Below are positions 46,687-56,044 of a DNA stretch of 64,000 nt, piece by piece. Location: assembly GCF_030347995.1 (NCBI RefSeq), contig NZ_JAQIBC010000002.1, forward strand, positions 186,001 to 250,000. Direction: 5' to 3'. Position 1 is the stretch's first letter; each line of letters begins with the position of its first letter. The notes beneath the pieces were generated by a model that worked only from the letters and a program-made list of their open reading frames with translations, was not told the DNA's origin and did no database searches. Origin of the DNA: Sulfurovum xiamenensis (GTDB lineage: Bacteria > Campylobacterota > Campylobacteria > Campylobacterales > Sulfurovaceae). The position numbers were made by a program, and so were the translations under genes.

Positions 46687-47607
46687 ATGGATCAAGAAAC
46701 AAACGATGAGTATGGTATCAAGGTTGCAATGTTTATAAACGAACCTAAATATTTGGGGACTATCTCTGAAGAAGAAGCCGAAGAACTGGGTGCATCACTT
46801 TTTAGCTATACCTATGGCGATGAAGCACTTGGATACAAACTTACACTATATTGGGCTATAAACACACGTGAAGACAGCATTGTCCTAGCACGTTATACCT
46901 ATGAAGGGATAGCCTCTGGTATAGCAGTCAATCATATGCTAGCACTCATATCTACGAATAAAAGTATACCACAGATCAATGATATCACTTACAAAGCCTT
47001 GGAACGCTTGCTACGTGACAATCCTACTATGGAAGCACTTCCTTCTTCTGAACGCTATACGATCACGTTTGCGATTGATGCTGCAAAACTGGCTGTCAAA
47101 GAGTATATTCATAAGCCATTAAACCATGAGGAGAAAACCGTTCCTTGTAAAGATAGCCCAATGAGCATTGCCTCTATAAAAGAGTCTATCGAGTTACATA
47201 ACATTGATACACTTGAAGGTCTTGTAGAGTACACAAAAGCTGGATCCTCAGACACTGATTGCAAAGAAAACCTTTCTGCATTCATTGAAGCACACCAAAA
47301 AATATTGGCAGAGGAAGAAGAAGCAGAGAAGGCTCTGGCTGCTATACCTTTTAGAGAATTAAGCCCAGAGTATAGAGTCATGGCAGTTGAAACTGCGATT
47401 GATAACACTGTAAGACAGTTTCTTATTATGGATGGTGGAGACATCGATGTGCTTAATGTCAAAGAAAATGGTGAGATATTTGAGGTTTACATTAGTTATC
47501 TTGGTGCATGTAGTGACTGTTCCAGTTCAGGTACGGGTACACTCCAAGCCATTCAAAATGCGCTAAGAGATAAACTCGATCCAAATATCTATGTTATTGC
47601 TATTTAA
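46687..47607 (+). CDS. NifU-like protein with degenerate scaffold domain and intact Nfu domain
   Basis: A 306-residue protein; the ATG has AAAGGA eight bases before it. It has the three-part NifU layout: IscU-like (about 1-130), a BFD-like linker (IKESIELHNIDTLEGLVEYTK, about 162-182), and a C-terminal Nfu domain with GACSDCSSSGTG (about 277-288). The IscU-like part has YTYEGIASGIA where an active scaffold has C-x-G-C, and the BFD-like part keeps few cysteines. So the Nfu CxxC may be the only cluster site. It likely works as an Fe-S carrier with the Suf system. Strong terminator follows. Confidence 0.8.
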   Translation: MDQETNDEYGIKVAMFINEPKYLGTISEEEAEELGASLFSYTYGDEALGYKLTLYWAINTREDSIVLARYTYEGIASGIAVNHMLALISTNKSIPQINDITYKALERLLRDNPTMEALPSSERYTITFAIDAAKLAVKEYIHKPLNHEEKTVPCKDSPMSIASIKESIELHNIDTLEGLVEYTKAGSSDTDCKENLSAFIEAHQKILAEEEEAEKALAAIPFRELSPEYRVMAVETAIDNTVRQFLIMDGGDIDVLNVKENGEIFEVYISYLGACSDCSSSGTGTLQAIQNALRDKLDPNIYVIAI

Positions 47608-47635
47608 TGATTAAAAGGAAGATCCAGATCTTTTA

Positions 47636-47672
47636 AAGGCCATGCATCATTGCATGGCTTTGTTTATTTTTT
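47636..47672 (+). terminator. Intrinsic terminator after the NifU-like gene
   Basis: Stem AGGCCATGC-type arm paired with GCATGGCTT (10 pairs including one wobble), 6-base loop, then TTTGTTTATTTTTT. The clearest terminator in the window. Confidence 0.9.
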
Positions 47673-47682
47673 AGACCCGTTT

Positions 47683-47940
47683 CTATGACTCTTCAGGGCA
47701 TTGATTGCATTCATCGAAGATTTCATCCATACCCTCTATAGATTTTATCTCTTCAATACATTTTTCCATCGATTTTATAAAGCTTTCCGTTACTTTACCT
47801 TCTGAGTCACAATAGATCGTCAGCATTCGACAGTATCTTTTGATCACAGGCAACGGTACTACTGAACTGTCACCCATTTTCTCTTCGATTTTTTCTAGAA
47901 ACTTTTTTTCACACTTATCTGCTATCTCTTGCATATTCAT
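47683..47940 (-). CDS. Hypothetical 85-residue protein
   Basis: A small soluble, mostly helical protein with five cysteines, the last two in a C-terminal CNQC. MNMQEIADKCEKKFLEKI at the start and SFIKSMEKCIEEIKSIEGM later show amphipathic helices. AAGGG precedes the ATG. No family recognised. It stands alone between the NifU-like gene and the RND operon. Metal binding by the Cys is possible but not shown. Confidence 0.6.
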   Translation of the reverse strand: MNMQEIADKCEKKFLEKIEEKMGDSSVVPLPVIKRYCRMLTIYCDSEGKVTESFIKSMEKCIEEIKSIEGMDEIFDECNQCPEES

Positions 47941-48089
47941 TTTTAACCCTTAGTCTTTTATGAACGTAGTGTAGCAGAAGATAGATAAAGGTATAAATAG
48001 ATATTTTGGGTCACATAGGTTTAGTGAAAAAGAGAGTAATATGGGGGGGCAGGAGTAGTTACCTGCCTTATATTGGTTCAAGAAGCTAT

Positions 48090-51000
48090 TTATTTCTCAT
48101 CACTTTTCTTTGAAAACTTCAAATAGAGTATAGGAAGAATGATAAGGGTAAGCAGTGTCGAAGAGATAAGACCATTGATCACAACGATCGCCAGAGGTCT
48201 TTGTATCTCAGAACCCGGTCCTGTAGCAAAAAGTAAAGGGAGAAGACCAAATGCCGCAATGGTCGCAGTCATGAGTACAGGTCTGAGTCTTTTGATGGAT
48301 CCCTCTACCACCGCATCTTTCAGCGTCCTTCCATTCAGCATTAGATAGTTGAAATAATTCACTAGTACCACACCGTTCAGAACAGCGATCCCAAGCAGGG
48401 CGATGAATCCGACCGATGCTGGCACGGACATATATTCCCCGCTCACATAGAGCCCGATAAAGCCACCGATCAAAGCCAAAGGCACGTTGATCAGCACCAT
48501 AGCAGCTTGTCTTAAAGACCCAAAAGAGACAAAGAGAAGGATAAAGACCAAAAAAAGAGCCAAAGGTATGATGATCGCCAATCTATCTGCAGCCCTTTGC
48601 TGATTTTCAAACTCTCCTCCAAACGCAAGATAATAGCCTGCAGGAAGTTTAACCTCTTTTTCGATCCTTTTCTTAGCTTCTTCTACAAAACTGACAAGGT
48701 CTCTACCTTCAACATTCGTTTGTACGATTGTTTTTCTGTACCCATGTTCATGCTCTATCTGTACAGGTCCTTCGTTGGAGACGAACTTTACAAAATTACT
48801 TAGAGGAACCGCATTCCCATTTTCCAACGGATAGTAGAGTTTTTCTATCTTATCAAGTGAATTTTGCAGACTCTCATCTCCTTTTACGATAAGATCTATA
48901 CGACGCATATCTTCCTGAATAATACCTACTTGCATACCTGTGACCATTACTTTGAGAAAATGATTGATCTCCAGCTGACTGATACCATGATATGCCATAG
49001 CTTTCTGGTTGAATTTCAGTTCAAAATACTCCACACCTTCATTGGCTTTTTTGTAGACATCTCTGCTTCCTTCTATAACTTCGAGTATCTCTTTGATCTT
49101 TACGGCGATCTCTTCAAGTGTGTTATTGTCAGTCCCAAAGATATCGATAGCAAGATCACCCCTGACTCCCGTAAGCATTTCAGATACCCTCATCTCTATA
49201 GGCTGTGTGAAGCTATACTCTATCCCGACAAACGCATCTAGTACATTTCTGATCTCATTCATAACAAATTCTTTCGAGGGCTCCCGCCACGTTTCTTTGT
49301 CCTTAAGAACCAGAAAGGTATCTGTATCGTTCAGACTCATGGGATCGAGACCAAGTTCATCACTTCCAGTTCTTGCTATGATCTCCTTTATCTCAGGTAC
49401 TTTTTCCAAAAGTTTTTTTTGCAATTTCAGGTTCAGTGCCAAACTTTCCTTGAGAGAAATAGAAGGTAGCATTTCTATCCCAATAATGATGCTTCCTTCA
49501 TCCATTGTAGGCATAAATGTCTTTCCTGTTTTTGATGCTAGAAAAAGAGAGCCGGCAAAAAGCACAAGCACCGCCATCACAGTGCCCTTAATATGGTTTA
49601 ATGCTAAAAGCAGCACAGGCCTGTACTTTTTTGTCACATACTGAATAAGGGCTGATTCTCTGTCGGGTCTTTTGCTTAGAATAAATGAACTAAGCACCGG
49701 TATAAGCGTCAATGCCAGCACAAGTGAAGAGAATAGTGCAAAAATTATACTCAGTGCTACAGGTCGGAATAGCTTTCCTTCAAGACCTTCAAGGGTAAGA
49801 AGTGGCATGAACACAATGATAATGATGAGTACCCCTGTGATAATGGAGGGAGCCATTTCAGTCGTTGCTGCATAGATGATGTGCAGCTTGTTCTGTTTTG
49901 TGTGCTTAGGATTTCCAAGCTCTGCAGTAATGTGCTCTACCACCACGACCGCAGAATCTACAAGGATACCTATAGCTATGGCAAGTCCACCAAGGCTCAT
50001 CAGGTTGGCTGTCAGACCAAAATATTGCATCGCGATGAAACTCATCAGCAGTGCAAAAGGAAGAATAAGTGCAACACTCAGTGCAGAAGCAAGATTTCCC
50101 AACATAAGCAGTAGAATGACCATAATGAGTATGACAGCTTCATAGAGTGCGTTTTTTACCGTATCAGTCGCAAGATTGACAAGGTCCGAACGGTCATAAA
50201 ATATATCTATCTTTGTATCTTCCGGCAGCATCAAGTCAAGTTTATTAAGTTCTGTTTTTACTTTATCAAGGACCAAAGCCGTATTTGCCCCTTTAAGTCC
50301 GAGAACCAGACCCTGTACAGCTTCTCCTTCTCCATTTTTACTGACGAAACCTGAACGTGTGATATATCCATACCTCACGCCAGCCACATCACCTATGGTG
50401 ATGATCTTCTCTCCCCGTTTTCCAACAGGCAATGTACGGATATCATGCAGGTTTTTTAAACGACCAACACTTCTTACCAAGATGCTCTCTACCCCTTGTG
50501 AAACACGTCCTGCACCATCGTTTTGATTGTTCTTTTCAAGTGCTTTAAATATCTGGGAGAGTGTCACTTTCATACTTCTCATTTTGTTCATATCAGGTAC
50601 CACTTCATAGGTTTTTACCTTCCCTCCCAGAGGGCTCACTTCTGCAACACCACTGATAGCACGTATCTTGGGAGTGATAACCCAATCCAAAATCGTTCTT
50701 TTTTCTTCAAGTGAAAGGGTATTGGATTCGATCGTGAACATTAATATCTCGCTTAAAGGTGTAGAGATAGGCGCAAGCCCCCCTTCAAGATTTGCAGGAA
50801 GATCGTCTCTGATGTCAGAAAGCCTTTCATTGACCTGCTGTCTGGCCCAATAGATATCTGTTCCATCTTCAAAGTCAATGGTGATATCACACAGACCATA
50901 TTTAGAAATGGAGCGTAACATTGTTTCATGCGGTATACCGACCATTTGCATCTCGAGGGGAACGATAATCCGTGACTCTATCTCAGAAGGTGTCATTCCG

Positions 51001-51158
51001 CTTGACTTTAGGATGATCTTTACCTGAGTAGGGGAGATATCCGGAAATGCATCGATAGGTAATTCCTTATAAGCCTTGATACCGAAACCAAGCACCACGA
51101 GCGCCAACAAGGATAAGAAAAGCCTTTGTGCAAGGGCAAAACTGATCAACTTATTCAT
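48090..51158 (-). CDS. CusA/CzcA-type heavy-metal RND efflux pump
   Basis: A 1022-residue inner-membrane pump of the heavy-metal efflux RND class with two sets of large periplasmic loops. Proton-relay helix 4 reads GLAIAIGILVDSAVVVVEH, whose AIAIG-VD form is nearer to CusA (Cu/Ag) than to the CzcA (Zn/Co/Cd) DFG form. EFMP-like TFMPTMDEGSIIIGIEMLP and GGEFENQQRAADRL are family hallmarks. It expels periplasmic or cytoplasmic metal through the outer membrane using the proton gradient. It overlaps the adaptor gene by eight bases. The exact metal is inferred, with moderate support. Confidence 0.92.
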   Translation of the reverse strand: MNKLISFALAQRLFLSLLALVVLGFGIKAYKELPIDAFPDISPTQVKIILKSSGMTPSEIESRIIVPLEMQMVGIPHETMLRSISKYGLCDITIDFEDGTDIYWARQQVNERLSDIRDDLPANLEGGLAPISTPLSEILMFTIESNTLSLEEKRTILDWVITPKIRAISGVAEVSPLGGKVKTYEVVPDMNKMRSMKVTLSQIFKALEKNNQNDGAGRVSQGVESILVRSVGRLKNLHDIRTLPVGKRGEKIITIGDVAGVRYGYITRSGFVSKNGEGEAVQGLVLGLKGANTALVLDKVKTELNKLDLMLPEDTKIDIFYDRSDLVNLATDTVKNALYEAVILIMVILLLMLGNLASALSVALILPFALLMSFIAMQYFGLTANLMSLGGLAIAIGILVDSAVVVVEHITAELGNPKHTKQNKLHIIYAATTEMAPSIITGVLIIIIVFMPLLTLEGLEGKLFRPVALSIIFALFSSLVLALTLIPVLSSFILSKRPDRESALIQYVTKKYRPVLLLALNHIKGTVMAVLVLFAGSLFLASKTGKTFMPTMDEGSIIIGIEMLPSISLKESLALNLKLQKKLLEKVPEIKEIIARTGSDELGLDPMSLNDTDTFLVLKDKETWREPSKEFVMNEIRNVLDAFVGIEYSFTQPIEMRVSEMLTGVRGDLAIDIFGTDNNTLEEIAVKIKEILEVIEGSRDVYKKANEGVEYFELKFNQKAMAYHGISQLEINHFLKVMVTGMQVGIIQEDMRRIDLIVKGDESLQNSLDKIEKLYYPLENGNAVPLSNFVKFVSNEGPVQIEHEHGYRKTIVQTNVEGRDLVSFVEEAKKRIEKEVKLPAGYYLAFGGEFENQQRAADRLAIIIPLALFLVFILLFVSFGSLRQAAMVLINVPLALIGGFIGLYVSGEYMSVPASVGFIALLGIAVLNGVVLVNYFNYLMLNGRTLKDAVVEGSIKRLRPVLMTATIAAFGLLPLLFATGPGSEIQRPLAIVVINGLISSTLLTLIILPILYLKFSKKSDEK

Positions 51159-52224
51159 CTTCGTTTCCCAGCATACTTTTGAGGATAGCCACAGAGCTGA
51201 TAGCTATCTTGTTTTTTAACAGTGGGGATGGTTTGACAAAGTAGTATTGATTATCTTCAGACACTATATCTACAGGCAATGGAGTGTAGCCATGCTTGTT
51301 TTTATAAAAAACTACTTGTGCTTCACCTACCTTGATCACAGAATCTTTTCTTATCTTAATGCACTGTTCTAAAAGTATGATCTTTGCACTGTTACGAAGT
51401 CCGGGAAAAATCTTAATATCCGAAGGTACCAGAAAACGTATCTCTCTAGTCTGATTCTCATGATTGATCACTGGAGAAATCTGCAAAATCGAGCTATCAA
51501 AAGTATGATTTTCAAGAACTATCTCTACCTTTTGTGCTTCTCTCAGTACTTCTGCTCTGTATGCTTCTATAGAACTTTCAATCCATAAAGGGCCATCTTG
51601 TTGAATGACAAACAGTGCTTCTGTAGGACTGATACTTTTCCCTGGTGCAGCTAGCAGTTGAACTACACTTCCCTTGACACTGCTTTTTATCTCTATGGTT
51701 GGGAACAATGTAAGGTCTTTCAAAAGTTTGTCAATCATCTCATCGCTTGCACCGTAACTTTTCAGCATGGCTTTGGATGCAAAGACTTTGATCCTGTCTG
51801 TTTCAAGTTCTGCATTTGCAATCATACACTCTTTTTGAGGAATGATCTCTTCTTTACAGAGTAGATTCTTACGCTCAGTCAAATGTTGATGATGACGAAA
51901 CTCTATGACTTCAGCTATGGCTTTTTGTTGTGTCTCTATCCATTCTGTCCCTGTAACTTCGGCCAGTATACCTCCTTTGTCCACTTTTTCATACCTGGCT
52001 ACATTCAGTATCTGCACATTTGCTTCAAATGGCAAGGAGACCGTATGTAAGAGTGAAGGTGGCGTCACAACTTCAACGATAAATTCACCTAATGGCAATC
52101 TATCTGAGCTTTTCGGTATTTCAGTTTTGATCTTCCAGTTTGCTTCTTGTTCCGATGTAAGCGTAATTGTCTCTGCATTTAAAGAGCATATAAATAGTGC
52201 TAAAAAGATCAGTTGTTTTTTCAT
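51151..52224 (-). CDS. RND periplasmic adaptor (membrane fusion protein)
   Basis: A 357-residue CusB-like adaptor with a signal peptide (1-17). It shows the lipoyl-like half-motif (ILNVARYEKVDKGGILAEV, about 73-91), a short helical hairpin, the second half (SSVKGSVVQLLAAPGKSIS, about 178-196), and a beta-barrel domain. It lacks the Met-rich N-terminal metal site of E. coli CusB and is shorter. It links the inner-membrane pump to the outer-membrane channel. Start overlaps the channel-gene stop (ATGA). Confidence 0.88.
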   Translation of the reverse strand: MKKQLIFLALFICSLNAETITLTSEQEANWKIKTEIPKSSDRLPLGEFIVEVVTPPSLLHTVSLPFEANVQILNVARYEKVDKGGILAEVTGTEWIETQQKAIAEVIEFRHHQHLTERKNLLCKEEIIPQKECMIANAELETDRIKVFASKAMLKSYGASDEMIDKLLKDLTLFPTIEIKSSVKGSVVQLLAAPGKSISPTEALFVIQQDGPLWIESSIEAYRAEVLREAQKVEIVLENHTFDSSILQISPVINHENQTREIRFLVPSDIKIFPGLRNSAKIILLEQCIKIRKDSVIKVGEAQVVFYKNKHGYTPLPVDIVSEDNQYYFVKPSPLLKNKIAISSVAILKSMLGNEDE

Positions 52225-53420
52225 TGGTTATCCTTTGATTCAATAAATGTAAAGAGCGTAAAGAGTGTATGATAATAGGCTTTTTGTGTTGCAAAAAGCT
52301 CTTGCGTGAGCTGATGGTAATTCTGCCTGTTCAATAAATATTCTATGACGGAACTTTCACCAAGATCGTAACTCTTCCTGATAAGAGGTAAAAGGTTCTT
52401 TTTATAATTATTTAGATCATGCTTCAATGACCTGACCATCAAGGCACTGCTTTTCAATGTACTTGTCAATGATAAGTACATACTTTCTTTCTCAGCCATC
52501 ATATTTTCATACTGAAACTCTATAGCCGAATTTTTATGCATAGCCGCGGCACGCTCTTTTTCTGATCTACGTCCACTAAAAGAGAGGGGAACAGATATGC
52601 CCACACTGTATTTATCGATATCTATCTCCTGTTCATACTGTAGTGAAAGGCTGACGGAGTCCAATGGTCTTGTATATCTCTCCAATGCTATCTCTGTGCT
52701 ATGTATACGCTTTTCATAGGCTGCCTTAGAAAGCATAAAGGGACGTTCTTTAAGTTTCACAGATTCTCTGATCGGGTACATATCACTACAGGACAATACC
52801 GTCTTTTCAGAATGGTTGATACGTCCCAAAATAAAAAGTTTTTGCTTTGATATGCTTTGTATCGTCTTCATCTCCTGGAGTTTTGCATAGAGTCTGTGCT
52901 TTTCGATCTCCAGCTGCATAAGTTCAGTCTTCGATATCTCTTGATATCTGTACGCCTTTTCTTTCTTTTTATAGAGTGTTTCAAACTCCTGATAGTTTTG
53001 ATTGAAACTGTGGTAGCTCTTATAATCCAAACAATGTTGATGATAAAGACTCTTCAGGTTGTTTTCAAAACTCAAGATCTTTCTCTCTTCTTCTAAAAGA
53101 TAGGCTTCATTATTCAGACGGTTGATCATTTCATCCTGTTCCTGAGTATTGCCCAAAGGAAGTGTCTTAGAAATACCGACGGAGTATTCGTATCCATTTT
53201 TTCTACCATCAATTGGATAGGCTTTTGTCCCAGAACCGTAAAGCTCCATAGGATCCAAAGATGTCTCTGCAAGGTTTTTTGCTTCGAGGAAAAGACGCTC
53301 CTGATCGAGTGCCTGTGTAAGTGTCTGATGCTTCTTTGCAGATTCCAACACTTCTTTTAAAGTCAATGTTGAAGCGTACGGCAACTGTATCAATAACACA
53401 AATAGTATAATCTGTTTCAT
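52221..53420 (-). CDS. TolC-type outer-membrane efflux channel
   Basis: A 399-residue channel protein with a signal peptide (1-16) and long helices separated by short beta strands: TLKEVLESAKKHQTLTQAL at the start, a long central coiled-coil, and SYDLGESSVIEYLLNRQNYHQL near the end, the usual TolC repeat boundary. First gene of the three-gene pump operon. No lipoprotein Cys is seen, unlike CusC. The space upstream holds a small palindrome. Confidence 0.86.
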   Translation of the reverse strand: MKQIILFVLLIQLPYASTLTLKEVLESAKKHQTLTQALDQERLFLEAKNLAETSLDPMELYGSGTKAYPIDGRKNGYEYSVGISKTLPLGNTQEQDEMINRLNNEAYLLEEERKILSFENNLKSLYHQHCLDYKSYHSFNQNYQEFETLYKKKEKAYRYQEISKTELMQLEIEKHRLYAKLQEMKTIQSISKQKLFILGRINHSEKTVLSCSDMYPIRESVKLKERPFMLSKAAYEKRIHSTEIALERYTRPLDSVSLSLQYEQEIDIDKYSVGISVPLSFSGRRSEKERAAAMHKNSAIEFQYENMMAEKESMYLSLTSTLKSSALMVRSLKHDLNNYKKNLLPLIRKSYDLGESSVIEYLLNRQNYHQLTQELFATQKAYYHTLFTLFTFIESKDNQ

Positions 53421-53492
53421 AAAAATTTTTCTCTTTCTCTATAGTGTACGTAATAATAGGCCATCATCATGGCTATAGTGGAAATATGCCGA

Positions 53493-53506
53493 TATACTAG
53501 AGTATA
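53493..53506. promoter_or_regulatory. Palindrome upstream of the RND operon
   Basis: TATACT-AG-AGTATA, a 14-base near-perfect palindrome 73-86 bases before the channel-gene start. Candidate operator; also contains a -10-like hexamer on either strand. Confidence 0.35.
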
Positions 53507-53539
53507 CGACAGTATCAACAGTAATGTTATATTTAAATT

Positions 53540-53842
53540 TTATACTATTGGTGGTTTGTGTGAGGTTTTTACAAGGGGAGGGGTGTACTGTACCAAGTGA
53601 TGTGGTATGTGCTCTTTTTTAGCAAACAGCATCTGACGATTACTATAAGGTACGACAATAGCAATAAAATGGAACATAGCATGTATTTTGTTGAATTCAA
53701 TACATTCCGAAGATAATGATTTATCATCTATGTTATGTACGACACTGACATTATCATTTTTTTCTATAAGAGAGAAAAAGGAGTCATGCAAAAGCGTAAA
53801 AGCAAGCATGAATAACAGTACAAATATAATCTTTGATCGCAT
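53540..53842 (-). CDS. Small exported hypothetical protein upstream of the RND operon
   Basis: A 100-residue protein; the ATG chosen has AAGGGAG nine bases before it and opens a signal-like segment (SKIIFVLLFMLAFTLL). The mature part has three His, a Cys, and a Pro-rich C-terminus (LVQYTPPLVKTSHKPPIV). No named family recognised. Small exported proteins commonly precede heavy-metal RND operons; this one may be co-transcribed and take part in periplasmic metal handling, which is inference only. Confidence 0.6.
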   Translation of the reverse strand: MRSKIIFVLLFMLAFTLLHDSFFSLIEKNDNVSVVHNIDDKSLSSECIEFNKIHAMFHFIAIVVPYSNRQMLFAKKEHIPHHLVQYTPPLVKTSHKPPIV

Positions 53843-54074
53843 TATTACACACTCCCTTATTATTTTAACAGGCGCTATGTAGCTTTTATACACAGCCTAT
53901 TGCCTGTTTTTAGAAGTTTACAGAAATTTGCATTATATGCAGATAATAAAAATTGTTACTTAGAGAAAGTATTTATGGTAATGTGTTGGATAAAGAAGAG
54001 ATGGAGTTTCAACGTGTATCTATGAAAAAAGCGTTAGAAAAGTAATCTTATCAATAGATAAAGCTTAAAAGTAA

Positions 54075-54100
54075 CACATGGTCTTATTTAAGACCATGTG
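54075..54100. terminator. Bidirectional hairpin at the end of the small lipoprotein gene
   Basis: A perfect 11-bp stem (CACATGGTCTT / AAGACCATGTG) with a 4-base loop, overlapping the stop codon; followed by TTACTTTTAAG on the minus strand. Confidence 0.75.
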
Positions 54101-54338
54101 CAACTGCAATTGTCACTTGATTTGAAATAAAGGTGATAGCGATCATTGCATCATCATTTTTCCATTCACAGTTACTTATTCCAAGCGTTTCAGAACACCC
54201 TTTAGGTTTACCTAGAACCTCGACCACTTCATTGTAGCTCATACCACTCTCAATTTTGTCGTAATTCTCTTTCGTAACTTTGTTACATCCGCTTAATAGC
54301 AGGATGAGTACCGTGATGATCAAATATCGTTTTTTCAA
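54084..54338 (-). CDS. Small BamE/SmpA-like lipoprotein
   Basis: An 84-residue lipoprotein (lipobox LLSGC) starting at TTG with AAGGA five bases upstream. The mature part reads NYDKIESGMSYNEVVEVLGKP, the start of the BamE/DUF3862-type alpha-beta fold, then two strands with a cysteine pair (CSETLGISNC). Fold assignment is reasonable; a role in the outer-membrane assembly machine is not implied, since such short proteins are often of unknown function. Confidence 0.78.
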   Translation of the reverse strand: MKKRYLIITVLILLLSGCNKVTKENYDKIESGMSYNEVVEVLGKPKGCSETLGISNCEWKNDDAMIAITFISNQVTIAVAHGLK

Positions 54339-54483
54339 GTCGTTCCTTTTGATGTAATTTATTTAATGGACAGATAAATTCATTATTCATATTTTTTGCA
54401 TAGAGGATTATAACAAAAGTTGAGAGAATAATAAGAGATTTGACTATTGGTTGTAGGTATAAGGAATAGAATAAAATATAAGC

Positions 54484-54506
54484 TAAAGCCCTAAAATAGG
54501 GCTTTA
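54484..54506 (-). terminator. Intrinsic terminator after the superoxide reductase gene
   Basis: A perfect 9-bp stem (TAAAGCCCT / AGGGCTTTA) with a 5-base loop, followed on the minus strand by an AT-rich tract (GCTTATATTTTATT). Confidence 0.75.
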
Positions 54507-54530
54507 AAGCTTATGAAGTAGGGCAGTTGC

Positions 54531-54917
54531 TTACGCTTCTACTGTTACTTCTTTTTCAGTACCTTCCCAGATACCGTGTTTAGTACAGTAACCGTGAGCG
54601 TTAAGCTTAAGTTTTTTACCTGTTGGGATGATAGTGAATGTAGTTGTGTTGTGCGCTTTTGTGTTACCAAGAGTTCCTGGTACATATGTAGCTTTTGCAA
54701 GTTGTGTATCACCATCGAAAAGTGTTACAGACTCGATAAAGTGATCAAAGTCATCTGGGTGAGTATACTCGTTACCCATTTTTACTGTTACTTCAAACGG
54801 CTCACCAGCTTTTGCAGTATCTGCACAGTGAATGAATGGAGAGTGTCTGTCGATAAGGTCTTTTTTCGCTTCTCTATCGATTTCTGAAATGTCTTGGTAT
54901 TTGTTGATTTTTGGCAT
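54531..54917 (-). CDS. sor: Superoxide reductase, one-iron (neelaredoxin) type
   Basis: A 128-residue class II superoxide reductase. It reduces superoxide to hydrogen peroxide without making oxygen. All five iron ligands can be placed: H25 (DRHSPFIHC), H53 and H59 (YTHPDDFDHFIES), C111 and H114 (GYCTKHGIWEG). The usual Glu-Lys pair before the first His is replaced by Asp23-Arg24. There is no N-terminal rubredoxin-like centre. The protein fits the group with C-x2-H-G-x-W. AGGA precedes the ATG. It stands alone between two hairpins. Confidence 0.88.
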   Translation of the reverse strand: MPKINKYQDISEIDREAKKDLIDRHSPFIHCADTAKAGEPFEVTVKMGNEYTHPDDFDHFIESVTLFDGDTQLAKATYVPGTLGNTKAHNTTTFTIIPTGKKLKLNAHGYCTKHGIWEGTEKEVTVEA

Positions 54918-55092
54918 ATTGTTTCCTTTTTTTTGTTTTTGTGCAAATATTATAGCACAAATAAAATTAATTAGGATAAAAATTGTCTTATTTGTTTAAT
55001 TTTTATAATAATGTCCGAAATAGAAATCAAAAAAGAATCAAAAATGTCTATAATAAAAGGATGAATAGTTTTTTATGGGAAAGAAGGTATTG

Positions 55093-55129
55093 TTAGACCA
55101 TTCTTAACATTGGTGTTTGAATGGTCTAA
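55093..55129. terminator. Hairpin at the end of the sdh operon
   Basis: A perfect 11-bp stem (TTAGACCATTC / GAATGGTCTAA) with a 15-base loop just after the sdhE stop. On the minus strand the 5' flank is T-rich and the 3' flank lacks a U-run, so termination may be weak. Confidence 0.6.
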
Positions 55130-55141
55130 AAAAGTAGTTGT

Positions 55142-56035
55142 CTATGAAGCAGTATAAAGGTGTTTCGCTTTTTGAACGTGGAAATTAAGTCCGATCTCTT
55201 TTTCTGTACATCCAAGAGCCAAAGCAACCATTTGAGGCATATGTAGTACTGGAAGTTCTACGTCACGACCCATCACTTTCCCTATACTGTCTTGATAAGT
55301 ATCCATCTTTAAGTGACAGAGTGGACATGGTGTAACCATGAGGTCTGCATTATTATCCATAGCATCCAGTAGGGCATTACCGGCCAATACTTCAGAAGTA
55401 TGGTTTGCTTGAAGTTCTACGTGGAAACCACAACACTTGTTCTTACTCTCATAATTCACCGGGTTACCCTCTAATGCATCTATCAAACTATCAAGTGAAG
55501 TAGGGTTATATGGGTTTTCATGTCCATTAGCTTCTTCATGAAGTTCAGATGGTCTGATATTATGACAACCATAGAATGGTGCTATGTTTAAGTGACTAAG
55601 TGGTACTTGTACCTTATCTTTAACATTTTCTAAACCATACTCATCGATCAGTGTATAGAGGAAGTGTTTGATCTCAGATGTACCTTTGTACTCAAGTCCA
55701 ACTTCTGCAAGTTTTTCGTTGACTCTAGCTTTAAGTTCCGGGTCAGTGTCAAGTGCATGTTTTGTCATTGCAGAGTTTAGCTGACATGTATTACAGATAG
55801 TGATCATCGTAAGACCCAGTTTTTCTGCATAACAGATGTTTCTAGCGTTCAGTACATGGGCCAGGAACTCATCGAAATCTTGCAAGTGACTCGCACCACA
55901 ACAACTCGCTTCTTCCAATATAGTGATCTTGATACCCAACTTATCAGCTACTGCAAGTGTAGATGAAAGTAACTCAGGTGTAGATTGCTTAGCAGTACAT
56001 CCTGTAAATAATGCATAGTGTAATTGTTCGCTCAT
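55142..56035 (-). CDS. sdhE: SdhE/FrdC-like subunit with two CCG domains (HdrB-type)
   Basis: A 297-residue subunit of the heterodisulfide-reductase-B family. The first CCG domain has C13 (TGCTAKQS), SCCGASH and ICNTC; the second has FYGCHNIRP, KCCGFHVE and PCPLCHLKMD. In the non-classical succinate dehydrogenases (type E) and methylmenaquinol:fumarate reductases of this phylum this subunit replaces the membrane heme subunit and brings electrons to or from quinone. It follows sdhB by nine bases. The direction of reaction (succinate oxidation or fumarate reduction) is not known. Confidence 0.92.
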   Translation of the reverse strand: MSEQLHYALFTGCTAKQSTPELLSSTLAVADKLGIKITILEEASCCGASHLQDFDEFLAHVLNARNICYAEKLGLTMITICNTCQLNSAMTKHALDTDPELKARVNEKLAEVGLEYKGTSEIKHFLYTLIDEYGLENVKDKVQVPLSHLNIAPFYGCHNIRPSELHEEANGHENPYNPTSLDSLIDALEGNPVNYESKNKCCGFHVELQANHTSEVLAGNALLDAMDNNADLMVTPCPLCHLKMDTYQDSIGKVMGRDVELPVLHMPQMVALALGCTEKEIGLNFHVQKAKHLYTAS

Positions 56036-56044
56036 CTTTTCTCC

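Noticed and set aside
53950-54045. Short open stretch reading ESIYGNVLDKEEMEFQ, possible gene fragment
   Set aside because: No start codon with a ribosome site in frame, a stop just upstream and no family recognised; could be a relic but not supportable.
54531-54917. SoxZ-like sulfur carrier
   Set aside because: Size is similar, but the protein has the five superoxide reductase iron ligands and the C-x2-H-G-x-W motif, which SoxZ lacks.
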